From Caenorhabditis elegans (lineage: Eukaryota > Nematoda > Chromadorea > Rhabditida > Rhabditidae): a stretch of DNA of 64,000 nucleotides. The notes beneath the pieces are model-generated. The model ran no database searches, had not been told where the DNA came from, and saw only the letters and a list, made by a program, of their open reading frames with translations. The DNA is taken from positions 5,022,001 through 5,086,000 of the forward strand of contig NC_003284.9 in the NCBI RefSeq assembly GCF_000002985.6. Reading direction: 5' to 3'. The translations under genes and the position numbers were made by a program. Shown piece after piece: positions 1 through 11,609 of this stretch. Each line of letters starts with the position of its first letter. Position 1 is the stretch's first letter.

Positions 1-39
1 AATTTTGGTATTCCTGTTTACTTCACCCAGTAATTTAAG

Positions 40-2187
40 GGCAATGTTTCAATGTGCATCCGAGCCACGCAGTATCCAACTCTGACGCCATTGCTGAACT
101 CTTTCACGTCACTGCCGGAGAATGCCTTAACTACTGTATATCACAAGCAGCTCAGAAAGGAGTAAAATTTGCTTTCTAAAAACTTATTTAATTCAAACAA
201 AAATTACAGGATGGTTGTGTTTCTGTGGTCTTCCATAGAAAGTTCAGTACCTGCCAGCTTTATGGGCACGATGGAACTCACAACGGTTTGTTACTACAAA
301 TATCATAAGTTACACTAATTTTCCATTTTTCAGGCGCTGAGGTGGTGTATTTGGAGGATCACGACTTTTACATTCGCAGCAGTTGGGATGGACAGTGCCA
401 AGACAAAATCGCTCCGATTCGTGGATACAAGCAAAATATTCAGCAACTGCAGACTCCACAAATAAGCACGCTTCCAAAAGCTCAAACTATTCCAAATTTA
501 CCAAAGGTTGGAGTTTTTTGTTTAGAGAAAATTAATGTAATTGCATTTCCAGTTCGAGAATTCTGATTTCCCAAAAGACCCGAACCCTCAAGTCATAAGA
601 GATAATGTTCGAAAAGCTCCAGTTCATTTTGAAAATTCAATTGTACAAGAAATAGAGCGCCAGGCGATGGAAGACGAATTTGATATGGACTATTTAACTA
701 CAACATCACCACCAAAGAAAAGAACACATCCAGATATCATTACCTCGTTCAGAAACTCAGCGCATAATTACAGTAAGCTACAATAACATTTTTTTTAAAG
801 AACTGCAAAAAGGAGTTGCCTGCTGCTGGAATCGAACCAGCGTCGCCACGGCCACAACGTGGAGTACTAACCACTATACTAAGCAGGCCGAAAGAGAGCG
901 TACTCGCTGGGTTTTATCTGCCGCCACCGGGGCAACAAAAAACATTGAAAGGCATGTATTGCAGAATGCCAACGTGACGAAACTTTGTCCTACTTTTTGG
1001 TGTATGGGAGTCGGTTATCAACCAAAATGTTGCCACAGAGATTGAATGGAGTTGACCAAAGCAGTTGCTTGATGTATTGCAGTCAAAACATTGTTAGGAT
1101 TTATAACATTAATGAAGTAATTTACGAATTTTTATTTCAGAATGCAATCGGTCAAAATATACCATGCTATTCTTTGAATTATGAGCCAACAAATGAGATT
1201 TGTGAAATGTACGGAGAACAGACCAGAAATGAAAGTGATTCTGCAACATTGGCTATTGATGACGAGCATAATTTCGGGGACAAGTTTTGCATAAAAAGTT
1301 TGTCATTATTTATAAGCAGTATTTCAATTTTATTTTTTCAGCAAAATATCACTGTGATGCAGAGACATTGTATCCGGTACATCTTTACAAGAAACTCATG
1401 AAGAATATTATCGCACGAGTTCCTGGACTTGCCTCGAAAATTTCGTGCTTATCAGAGTGCATTGAAAATCGAGAATGCAAGGTGGGAACTGAAGGTTTTC
1501 AAACTGGTTCCCTGACGTTGGTGGTATACATTTAAGAGGGTTATTGCATGCCACTTCAAAAAATTTAGCTGTTTCAAAGCAGGTTCAGCCAAACTCGCGG
1601 TCTTGCGTTTCATGTTGCTCCGTTACACTATTTCACTATTGGTAAGCATATAGATGTTTGGAATTTTTTTTCGGAAATTTTTCCAAACCAAGAAGATTAG
1701 AACAAGCGCTCAAAACGTCTTATTTCACCTGAAAATGTAAGCCATTTAGAACTTTTTATAAATGTTCATCATTAACCTTCTTATGTCAAGGGACCAGTTC
1801 CAACCGTTTTAAGTAAGATTTTAAAAATTGTGTACAACTAAGATTACAGGCAGTCACCTACAAAAACGGAATGTGCGTTCTTCATTCCGTGTCACCATCT
1901 GAAGATGAATCGTTACTTCTTGATGGAAGTGGCAAGACTATGGTGATTGAGAATGGTTGCCATGTATCAAGTAATACTAACAAATCCGTGACAAAGTCCA
2001 AAGAAGGTTGGTTAGAAATTTCAAAATTGAGTTATACTAAGAAATATATTTTACAGATTCTGAAGAAAGCGAGTCTTCTTGGCAAGAATGGAGTTTGTGT
2101 CAGTATGGAGTCAAAGGGAGAAAAATGCGAGTTCGTCAACGAGAATGCGATGATTGTGAAGAGAATATGCAAGTTGAAGAATGCTGA
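40..2187 (+). CDS. PAN/Apple-domain protein with TSP1-like tail, copy 1 (5' end outside window)
   Basis: Secreted or surface protein of unknown role, incomplete at the 5' end. Exons I can join by phase: 40-161, 210-285, 334-506, 553-772, 965-1092, 1141-1297, 1342-1481, 1850-2006, 2057-2187. Junctions between 1482 and 1849 are unresolved; one or two short exons (about 1583-1640, perhaps 1790-1812) belong there. Three PAN-like modules show the usual pattern of a Cys, then CxxxC (CLNYC, CLMYC, CLSEC), then C..A/S..Y....C.LY (CQLYG, CEMYG). The last exon ends in a short thrombospondin type 1-like segment (WQEWSLCQYG, then alternating Arg, DDC and EEC) and a stop. PAN modules are known to mediate protein or carbohydrate binding outside the cell. 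The architecture is repeated in the next gene, so the pair is a tandem duplication. A tRNA-His lies antisense in the intron 773-964. A run of AATAAA-like signals follows the stop at about 2236. Confident of the family, less so of every junction. Confidence 0.75.
817..888 (-). tRNA. tRNA-His (GTG)
   Basis: 72-nt cloverleaf read on the minus strand. Acceptor stem GCCTGCT/AGCAGGC pairs over all 7 bp, discriminator A. D arm GTA...TAC, anticodon stem CCACG/CGTGG with loop TTGTGGC, so anticodon GTG. T stem GCTGG/CCAGC with loop TTCGATT. Five T residues just downstream (806-811 on the + strand) are the expected RNA polymerase III terminator. It sits inside an intron of the PAN-domain gene on the opposite strand. 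Confidence 0.95.
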
Positions 2188-2627
2188 ACCATTTTTTTAT
2201 TTACTATGTACATTAATATGCCAAATAATAAGCGAATAAATAAATATCAATAATTTTGAAACCTTCATTGTTATCTTAACATCTACCTTAAATCTAATTA
2301 ACACAATACAAATTGAATTATGATCACTTTCTAATGTTTTCCATATCATCAACAAAGTGTGTTTCGAATCCAGTGCGCACAAAAGCAACACAAATATACT
2401 CGACGCTTTCCGCCGAAGCATTCCCGTTGATCTCTCCCGGCATGCAGCTTTTGTCTCTCCTCTCACCTCATCCGATAAATCAGGCAGTGTGTTAAATACC
2501 CGTTCTTCAATCTCACCTAGCGATTCATTGTTTCCAAGCTTTTATTGACCTCAATTTGGGGCTACCTAGCGGGCTTCATCATATTTCGATTAGGTTACGG
2601 CGATAGGCATTAATCAATTCTTGCAGA
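2188..2627. other. intergenic spacer between the tandem PAN genes
   Basis: 440 bases with the 3' end of the first PAN gene (poly-A signal-like AATAAATAAA near 2236) and the upstream region of the second. A consensus acceptor (TTCTTGCAG, ending 2626) lies one base before the next start codon, which fits trans-splicing of the downstream gene. The open frames here look non-coding. Confidence 0.5.
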
Positions 2628-5600
2628 ATGGAGCGTCGTTTGATATTTTTTCTAGCTCTTCTTTTTGCGGTTAATTGTGAAGATTGTAAGTGAAATTTTA
2701 TTGGGATTATGAGATTTTGAAAATAAGTTTTTAAAAACTATTATATTATATTTTTTAAACTTTAGTTTTACAAAAAATTCCAAAAGAGAACTTCATATTC
2801 TCTCTCATCTCTTTCCCTCTCACTTAAACTCGCGCTCTGTCGGGCCGAGTTTATATTAATTTATTCATCTACACGTTTAAATATCATAACCGGTTATGTT
2901 TTTCTTATCATATCCTTTTTTTCCATGATGAATAAATTAATAAATCATATTCTTGACAATTTTATTGAAACAAAAACAGTTTTTTAAATAAAATATAAAC
3001 GATTTTAGAGGCGCCACGGTTTCAAACTGATGCTACTTCAAAAAAAACTTGCAAATATTGTAATAATAATAACATATAGCATTTTGTGAAGTTTTGTCGT
3101 GATTGGTAAATTGATAAGCCATACACTTATGATACAGGACCATAATTCTTTCTAATCTATGAGGCGCTCAGTTTTAAATGAACACACCTCAAAAATTATA
3201 TGGCCACATATTTTGACATTACAAAGATTTTCAAATAAACAATTATTAAATTTTTCAGTTCGAGCATGCTTCAAGCGAGTTTCCCGACGCTCCATAGGAA
3301 ACTATGCGCCGATAGCCGAATATCGTCGCACTGCTTTAACAATGTGTACGCAACACTGCATCATGGCAGCAGGAAACGGTCCAGAAGGGGTTTGCTTTTT
3401 TTTTCATTTAAGGCATCAAGTAAGTGCATTTTTAGGGTTCCATTTGCAAAGCGTTCACCTACGAACTCGACAAACAGCTATGCAGACTTTACGACAATGA
3501 TGGACACAAGGTAATTTTTTTCTTCTGAAACCACGCTGAAATTTTCAAATTTTGATTAAATTATTAAGATTTTGGGTAAACTTACCAGCTCAATTTTCAG
3601 ATTCCTGCTGTGATTCATCCTATCATGGGAACTGACATTTTCTATAGAACATCTGACATGGGAGAATGTGCAGGCCCAATGAGTGGTCAGCATATGAATC
3701 CAAATTTTGTTAAACTGAATAATGGGAAAAACAGTCTGAAGAGCAGTGTCGATAAGAACAGAAACTTCAAAATCTCGGATTTGCCTAGTCCAACGTAAGT
3801 TGTTTTGGGGGCAAAAATGACAAATGTGAGCCTATTGTGTGGGTTTTTCCACAGATTTGTTGAAAAAATATAGCATATTTTCTCCGCGCTGATGTAAAAG
3901 TAATTACAAAATTTGGATAAGCAAACAATTTGTTTCAAAAACTCTAGCTAAAGGCTCATTTTACAGAGTACGGCGTAATTATGACAACCCATTTTTAGAA
4001 TCGTAACGCCTTAATAAAAGTAACTTGCACTTCCACTTTTATAACTCGCTTTTACCCTACTAGTAGTCTCAACTGTGTGTTAACGCTTTTAAAACCAGCC
4101 GCACATTCGTGTTCACAGTTCCTTCTGTGTTCACAGTTCCTTCGTACAATCATTCTTCCAGCTTAAAACATTAAAAACTCTGAAAGCCTTTGTGCGATTG
4201 ATTTTGAGATGCAGTTTCTGTCTCCATCCATCTGCAATTTCAGAAACGATCAGTTCTTGCAAAAAGCCAAGGCAATGTCTTCTCCAATGTAAGTTTTGTT
4301 TATGAAAATGTTTATCCATTTACCCAAAACTTTCTATATTTAGGGTGAGAATGGAGGATATGGATGAAGTCTTGAGATCAAAGTTGAGAGGAGAAGAATC
4401 TCTTGTCCCGATGTCGCAAAAAGATACCGAAGAGGGAAAGGAGTTGGATAAGACCGGTTAGTGTTTCCGTTTCCGATGATCCCAATGATGCTAGTTCTTT
4501 TTCATTCTATTCTTAATATTGAATTCATTGAAATTCTCCGCTTACTTCCCTCTTTCCCAAAACAGATTTACAAAGATCTCCCAGTAGAGCACAACAAAAC
4601 AAAACACGAGAAAAAATGCTTCAGAAAACGGCCCATTGAAATGCAAGACATCGAGTGGATATTACGTGGTTGTCGGAAACGAGATCGTTTTGCCGATAAG
4701 CGGCGGAGACGTGCAAGTGTATAATGAAGTGGAGCAGGGAGATTGTGCCAAATACTGCAGTGAGAACAAAGTGAGAACATTATAATTTGTCTTCCTCTCT
4801 CGTACATGCAATGTATGTTGTTTTAGGGTCCCGACGGGTCGACTATCAACTGCCGCTCTTTAAATTATTTCCCTGTGGAGAAAAAGTGTGAACTATATGG
4901 AATTCTCGCAGAGCCACACGGTTCCGGAAAACTTTTGGAAAATGAGAAAGTGATTTATGCAGAGAAATTTTGCTTGCCAGGTAACAAATGTTGAAATCAT
5001 TAAAGATAAAGTAGACTAGTTCAGATTTTCTTTAAACTGTATTAAATGGACCATATTGCTCAAATATAATTGTAAAAAAAATTAAATAATTTTATAATGA
5101 TTTTTCCAATTTTTCAACAGAAAACTTATAGAAAGTTATTATTGAATTACTTGAAATTAAAATAAATGATTTATGATTTTCCTGCTAAAATTATCGGGGT
5201 TTCGTGCTTTTCTTCCTCGATACTTCAATTGAAAATCGAAAAAGAATTGAAAATGCAACAAAGAATTTTAAAAAATTTAAATTTCAACCTATAAATTTTA
5301 TAAAAAAACCGCGAAATTGCAGAAATTTTAATCGTTCATTTACGTTTTTTTTGTAACAAAATTTAAAAAAAATATAATTAAAAACCAGAAATGTTTTAAA
5401 TTTTTTAAACAGGTATATTCGATAGTTTAACTGACGTTACTATTTTTTCCAGAATCCCCATTCGTCTGCCAGAACGACGAAATTTTCATTCTCCACGTTC
5501 AAAAAACTCTCTCAAAACGTCGCCGTATAACCACAAAGGCCGCCAGCTCAATAACCGACTGCCTTCGAAAATGTCTCGAGCAAGATGATTGCAGAGTAAT

Positions 5601-6081
5601 TATCATTTTCCTCGTAGCTCGCTCAAAAATCCCCACGCATTTAATTTCAGAGCTCTGTTTACATTTCAAATTCCAAGAAGTGTGAACTGCACAATGTTGA
5701 CGTGTCAACTGGTGATTACGCACGCGACTCTGATCGAGAAACGGTGCTCATCGAAAATGGATGTAGAAGGAAAGGTGTTACTCCGAAAAGGAAGGATAGC
5801 CCATCACTTTCGGTGAGACAGAAATAGTAATCACAGTTTTAAGAACGCGTTTGTTTTTCAGAGCATACTCGATACTTCCTCATCTGAATCTGAATCCTCG
5901 TCGCCTTCAAATGGAGGCTGGTCTGAATGCGACTATAAAATTAATGGGGAAACAGTTCGAGTGAGTTTTTTTTCTTCCAAGAATGCACTTGAGTACTCTT
6001 GAGTAGACACTTAAACTAATTGTTTTTCCTTTTTAGGTCCGTACCAATGACGATGGCGATATGGAGACAGAAGTTTGCTAA
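2628..6081 (+). CDS. PAN/Apple-domain protein with TSP1-like tail, copy 2
   Basis: Complete paralogue of the preceding gene. Start chosen at 2628 because it opens a signal peptide (MERRLIFFLALLFAVNCED) and sits right behind an acceptor site. Exons: 2628-2685, 3259-3389, 3436-3510, 3601-3794, 4244-4288, 4344-4456, 4576-4770 (weak acceptor TTTACAAAG; the better-looking acceptor at 4565 would shift the frame), 4827-4980, 5453-5595, 5651-5812, 5862-5960, 6037-6081. PAN module 1 spans exons 2-3 (CTQHC, then C.AFTY....C.LY), module 2 exons 7-8 (CAKYC, CELYG), module 3 exons 9-10 (CLRKC, KKCELH). Between modules 1 and 2 is a charged linker. The tail (GGWSECDYKINGETVRVR, then EVC and stop) matches the TSP1-like tail of copy 1. 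Predicted secreted; function unknown, perhaps extracellular matrix or cuticle. Confidence 0.8.
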
Positions 6082-6445
6082 TCATGACAAATCACATTAG
6101 ATATCAAGTTGTGTGAATATAATAATGTTGTAATAAGATTTTGTAAAACTACATTACATTAACAAAATCAACATGCTACTTCATTGAATTTTGCAGCAAA
6201 TTTGGAGAAACTTGTGTTTTGGTGGGAGAAAAAAAAGAGAAAACAGAGAGAAGTGGGAAAAAAGTAAAGATTTCCTTAAAACTGGTAGTGATGAGATCCG
6301 CCAAAAAGTTGACAGATATGGTGATGGAATTGTGCTGTCAAAAAACCTGTAGAGAGTTTATACTACAATCGGGAAAAGAGAAAATACATTGGGACAGGAA
6401 ATCGGGATAGATACATTTGTACTTGAACAGTTGTTGTGGAAGTTC
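6082..6445. other. convergent intergenic region
   Basis: 364 bases between the convergent 3' ends of the second PAN gene and the minus-strand membrane-protein gene. It holds an AATATAATAATG stretch near 6116 that may serve 3' end formation. No coding signal seen. Confidence 0.4.
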
Positions 6446-9400
6446 TCATGGAAGATTGATTGGTGCAAAGTTGTTGATCGGCAAACGTTCTTGGGCTTTC
6501 TCCTGAAAAAAATGAATGATAAATGACCTTTTTGCGTGTGCTGATGTGGTCGATGGTGTCAGAAGTGACTTACGAGCTCATCTTTTTTTTCGTGCTCCAT
6601 GCTCTTTTTACACAAAGACTTCAGAAGCTACACATTCAAAAGGTTCTTTCCTTTTTTGCAAAAAAAGCAGTGTTCTCTGATGTTTTGAGAAAGTTGGAAA
6701 AAAGTATGCGGAAGTTAACACACTCAAATTCAATCATATATGTATGTTGAGGATGAACTTAAATTGAATTTTTCTTTTTTTAGAGGAAGGGATAAAGTCG
6801 CCTAATGTTATGGTGCATCTATATGTCATAAGTACCAAAAACTTACTTTTTTAATATAAACCATTGAACGGAAGACAAAGTAGATGACAACGCCAAGAAT
6901 CAGAAGGCACAAGAGCACCATGAGAGCAAGAAGCTCATTGCGAAGGGAGCTCGCCTCTGCAACATCAGCAGAATTTAGATTATCAGTGACCTCCATCAAC
7001 TTCCCAGCGGTTATGATGGTTTGAGTAGTTGTCAGTTTTAAAGGGACCGCATGAGTGGTGAGTACTGGGGGAGAAACAAGATGCATTAGACTCTGCTGAG
7101 TTATGCGGACCCGGGACATTGAGGTGATTAAGGAAGACAGCGAAGGAAGGTGAGTTGCCCACACGCTATCTTCTCTTTTTGCCAGTGGAAAGGCGAAGAT
7201 CATTGAGGAAAGATAATGGGATGGGATGGGGGCCTAACACTTTGTTTTTCTCATTTTCACTTTTCTTTTTGCTCGGGAATTATATGACGGGTGATGAGGC
7301 CGAGGCAAAGCAATTCGAGAACTCTGGAACTCACCGTTTCCGTTTTTGATTAAGTTGAAGTTCATCATTTCCTCCTGGGCGTCCGGATGGTCAACCATGT
7401 CGAAGAGCTGAAAATCAATGATTTTATGTTTCTGGCACACCTGATTTGAATTAAAACATATGAAAATTGTACATTTAGTTTATTTAAAAAGAGAGTATAA
7501 CCTGTTTGGAATAATTAAACCTTATTTCTATGCTGATGTAAAAATGACTAAATATCGTAATAAAAATTGTGTGGCACATTATTATTTTAAGTCAAAAAGC
7601 CGTAAAAACACATTTTGCACCTATTTTTTATATCCAAATTCGAAACAAATTGTTCCATAGTTTTTTGAAAGTTTTAACACTATATCAGTAGTTTTCAATT
7701 TTTCCCCACTGGCCGTACACTTCATTTATAAACTCTTACTTTAAAATATTCAAACATAGCGGAAATACAGAAATTTGGAGTGAAGCAGCGAATCATTACC
7801 ATATTGAGAACGTGTTCGGGACTGAGAAAATCCGAAATTCCTATCACATAATATAGGTAGGTCAGGAGACACGACCGATTAAAATAATCGGAGTTTTAGA
7901 TAATCAAAATCTTAATCTTAGGCCGGCAAGCGTCATCAACGCATTTAGTTAACTCACCACCGGAGACTGCATCATTTTGAATGTTTTTGATATATTAGTG
8001 ATCAGAAATAGATTATTTACGGAGAATTTCCAGATGTAGCGAACAAAACTAAATTGTTGCGCAGAAAGACTAAGCCGAGAAAGGACGGCGTAAAGAAGAG
8101 GGGAGAGGCAGAAGACTTCCACTTCGAAGAGCCACGAAGAGGCGGGCACATCTATCACAGTTATGTACTATAGGATACATGGAAAACGAACGGAAAATGT
8201 AGAATATTGATTTTTGATTTGCATTGAATCTAAAATTCAGTTTCCATTTACATACTAATAGTGGAAAAAGTAATTTTTTTTTAAATGTACCATGTTTTTG
8301 AAGTTTAAGAAAAAATCTTACTTGAATTGTTTAGTTCAAGAATTAAAAATAAATTATAATTTCTGAAACATTTTCATGATATTCGTTACTAGAGCCCTTG
8401 TCTCTTTTCCCGTTTTCCCATTAATAAATTATGAGCTTAAAGTGGTTTTCCGCATGACTTCTTGCACACACACACACACAGAAACTTGCTAGAAACTTTG
8501 AGGAAAAGAGAAACTGAAACAGAAAGTCAGGCATCTGAAACAATGCAAATATCAGTGGAAGTGAAAAGAGTGCCTCATAAAAATGAATCGTAAATTTTTC
8601 TAAACAAAAAAAGTGCGATGGTACAGATAAAAATTGTTAGTGGTTCACGGAAATATTAAGAAAAAATTCCAAAAATATATATATAATTTTTTAAAGGGAT
8701 TTGGTTTGTGGATATTTGTTGAAAAAATAATTTATTTATGAATTTATGGAAATTAATGGATTTGCCAGGCAGGAAAATTTACATACACTTATATATGTTT
8801 GTTCCATTCCCAACTTAAAAAAAAATGCCTAGATTTTTGTGCTTCACTCTGGGAATCAGACATCTTTTTGGCAATTCGATAAATGACAATAGCCGGATTT
8901 TCAAATATAGAAAAACGATCAATCGGGATTTCCGGCACTTTCCGGATCATCCAATTGCTGAAAATTCAGTAAGTGGTTTTTTTTCTGACTAGTCATTCAA
9001 TTTTTGATGTTCAATAGCTCAAATTAAGCAAAGGAGAAATCATTTTTGATTCTTAAAGTTTTTTTTTCCATTAAAAAAAAAGTTCTCAAAAGGTATGGAA
9101 AAAATCTTACAAGCAGTTGCAAATTTATTTATTTTTTGTGGAAATAAATAATTTTTATTTTCCAATAATTTCCATGAGTACAAAAGAAAACCATTTAGTA
9201 CAAATAACTGAGTACATGAGTTTACACTACATAGTTATTTGTTTTTTCTCAAATTTTCTTCTTCTCCAAAGTTAGTTTTTTTTCTAAAACATCAAAAAGA
9301 AACACGACAAAAAGCAAACAAAAGTAGTTGTGTCGCTTTTTGTGGACGAGACTTATATGTTGCCAATATTCAAAGACACTTTATGCTCAGGGGAGGAAGA

Positions 9401-11609
9401 AAGATGGAGTTTTTTTTTCTAGTTTTTTAATCTACGGCCTCTTGCCTTATTTTCCTTTTCTAGCTTTTTTTTTTCAAATAATTCATCCTATTTCAGTTCT
9501 TCGAATTACCCACGAATCTCGACTAAAATGTCAAGCATGTGATGAGAAAGAACCGTGAGCTGTGGTGTTCAATTTTAGAAGACTTCCGTTTTAGCGACAA
9601 AATGTATTTCAGGGGAAATTTTATGCGAACAAAGCGACGTAAGCTCATGAATCAAACATTCCATTTTTCGTCTTTGAAATCGAAATGTTCATCTTTTCAA
9701 TTCTAAAGGACTAAAAAGGGCAAAGAAAACTCGTGAACTCTTATTCAGAAGACGTCAAGAAATGTGAAGATGTCCAAGTCTTTATTGTCTTGGCACCAGG
9801 CTCTTATTGATTTGTGTTGGACAGAGAACAAAAAACTGCTTACATGAGGGAAAAAAGTAGAAAGAAAAAGAAAAAAAAACGAGGAAAATGTAGAAGCAAT
9901 TGCAAACGGAAATTAGACTTCTCTATTCACTCTGCTTTTCGATTTTCCAAGAAAGTAATCCTATTTGTATTTGTGTTTGTGTTGGCAACATTAACCCTCT
10001 GACCTTTCACCTCATTAGTCAGTTCATTATTGGAATGGGAAACATCCATAAAAGATATTAGAAATAAGCGAAAGAGCAAAGAGGGTCAAACTCGATTTGA
10101 AAGAGAAACAAGGGACAGGATCACATGTAATTAGATATGCTTGAAATAGAATTTGGAATGAACTGGCACGCCTATGTTTGATGCTCTAACATTCACAACA
10201 TGAGCGAATAGTTGGAGAAGTAGAAGAAATTGAGAAGATTCAATTTCAGCTGCTTTCTTAAAGTTTTTTGAAGCAATTCATCAAGTGAACTAATTTTTCT
10301 CAGAATAAATTCAATCAGAAACACAACACGGACATACATCTCGTGGAAAAATGAAAAACAATCAACAAAAAAGCCTGACAAACAAAAAATTTAAAAAAAA
10401 TGCGACGTTGACTCATTTAATGAGTATGCACATGTTCGGTTTTTTTTTGTTGTCGCAATTCTTGAGGATTTATACATAGTTAGAAGCAATTTAAAGGTGG
10501 AGTCACGCCAATGAGTGGGGAAGTTATTAAAAATCAATCCTAAGGTGCCAAAATGACCAAATATCATAGTAAACCTATTTAAAGATTGTTTTGAAACAAT
10601 TTTATTGGCAGTTAAAAAATGACAATTATTTAGGTTTTGTGATCGATGGCTTCCAAAAAAGTGGTAAAAACTGAGTTTTTTGAAATTTTCAAAAAAAAAA
10701 CCATATGAATTTTGAAAAGTTGTTTGCATTTTTACTATCATATTTGGTCATTGTGATGCCATAGCTTGTTTTGTTTTAAAACAGTTTTCCCACTGGCGCT
10801 AGTTACCTTAAATATCTCTACAAAGAAACAATCAAAATTTCAGATTTTTGATTTAAAATACATTTAGACTGGCATTTCACAGGTTGAAAAAGAAATCACA
10901 GCTTTTTTGATTTTCTTATTAAGCGACGCAGTTTTTTCCTGTCACAATTGTGGAACTCGTTCAAAAAAATTATTTCCGAAATGGGAACATTTTCGGTCTT
11001 AGAACATGCAGAAATGCTTGCAATTTAAAAAAAGTTGATGTCTTGTGGGAATTCGCAGATTATAACAGTTTTACTAAAGTTTTAAAGAAAATCTAAAAAT
11101 GTTTAGTGAGTTTATATATTATATCGGGTCATGTTTGACTATTATGATTCATTATCTAATTTTCAGAAAAGTGTTCGGTACACCATCAAAACTACTACAA
11201 TAAGTTGTCAAAAACTGGCTGACATTGTTAACTGCTAATGAATTGTCGAAATTTTTACTACACCTATTCTGAATTTAAATGAATTATTTTATTTTGCAAT
11301 TTAAAAATTGATTCAACTCACTCGCATTTCCATGGATTTACAAAAGAAACTGCAAATATGACAAGCTGCTACAAACACACTTATTTACAACTAAACCGTT
11401 TGATGTGTACGCTATGGTTCAGTGAATCCAAAGAAATCGGTCGAAGAACATAACAATTTTCGAGGAACAAAATTGGCTCGTGACCTTGAGTACTACTTGT
11501 TCGGGAGTTGTTTTCTAGTAGTTTTTTACTGTAAAATTCAATTGAAAAATTGAAAAAAACTCACCTTGAACTCCATGTCGACGAAATGAGCAGGATCAAA
11601 TGCATTCAT
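6446..11609 (-). CDS. small single-pass membrane protein
   Basis: About 130 aa, not recognised. Exons on the minus strand: 11609-11565 (MNAFDPAHFVDMEFK), 7407-7335 (LFDMVDHPDAQEEMM...), 7064-6847, 6502-6446, joined in phases 0, 1 and 0. The third exon carries a Thr-rich segment, then a single strongly hydrophobic helix (LLALMVLLCLLILGVVIYFVF) followed by positive residues (RSMVYIKK). The last exon gives a short tail ending NNFAPINLP and a stop. There is no cleavable signal peptide at the start, so a type III or tail-side anchor is likely. An acceptor-like site (TTTCAATACAG) immediately precedes the start codon, as expected for trans-splicing. The first intron is about 4.2 kb and contains a second possible first exon at 7958-7975. 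Confident of the exons, not of function. Confidence 0.65.
7958..7975 (-). CDS. possible alternative first exon of the small membrane-protein gene
   Basis: Minus-strand start codon followed by five codons (MMQSPV) and a consensus donor GTGAGT. It ends in phase 0, as the distal first exon does, so it can splice to 7407 and give a protein with a different N-terminus. Short, so inferred only from frame and splice signal. Confidence 0.35.
7976..11564. other. large first intron and regulatory space
   Basis: About 3.6 kb of AT-rich sequence without convincing coding signal. It includes a short (CA)n run at 8466-8480, poly-T tracts, and a fold-back repeat at about 10492-10811 listed separately. Open frames here lack codon or splice support. 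Confidence 0.4.
10492..10811. repeat. MITE-like repeat with AAAGGTGGAG ... CCCACTGGCGCTA ends
   Basis: The left end reads AAAGGTGGAGTCACGCC and the right end TTCCCACTGGCGCTAGTTACCTT, which is its imperfect inverted complement. Fragments of the same family recur at about 7540-7720, 45009-45080, 53846-54180 and 58730-59137. The inside carries the recurring phrases ACCAAATATCATAGTAAA and GTGGTAAAAACTGAGTTTT. Non-coding. Confidence 0.6.
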
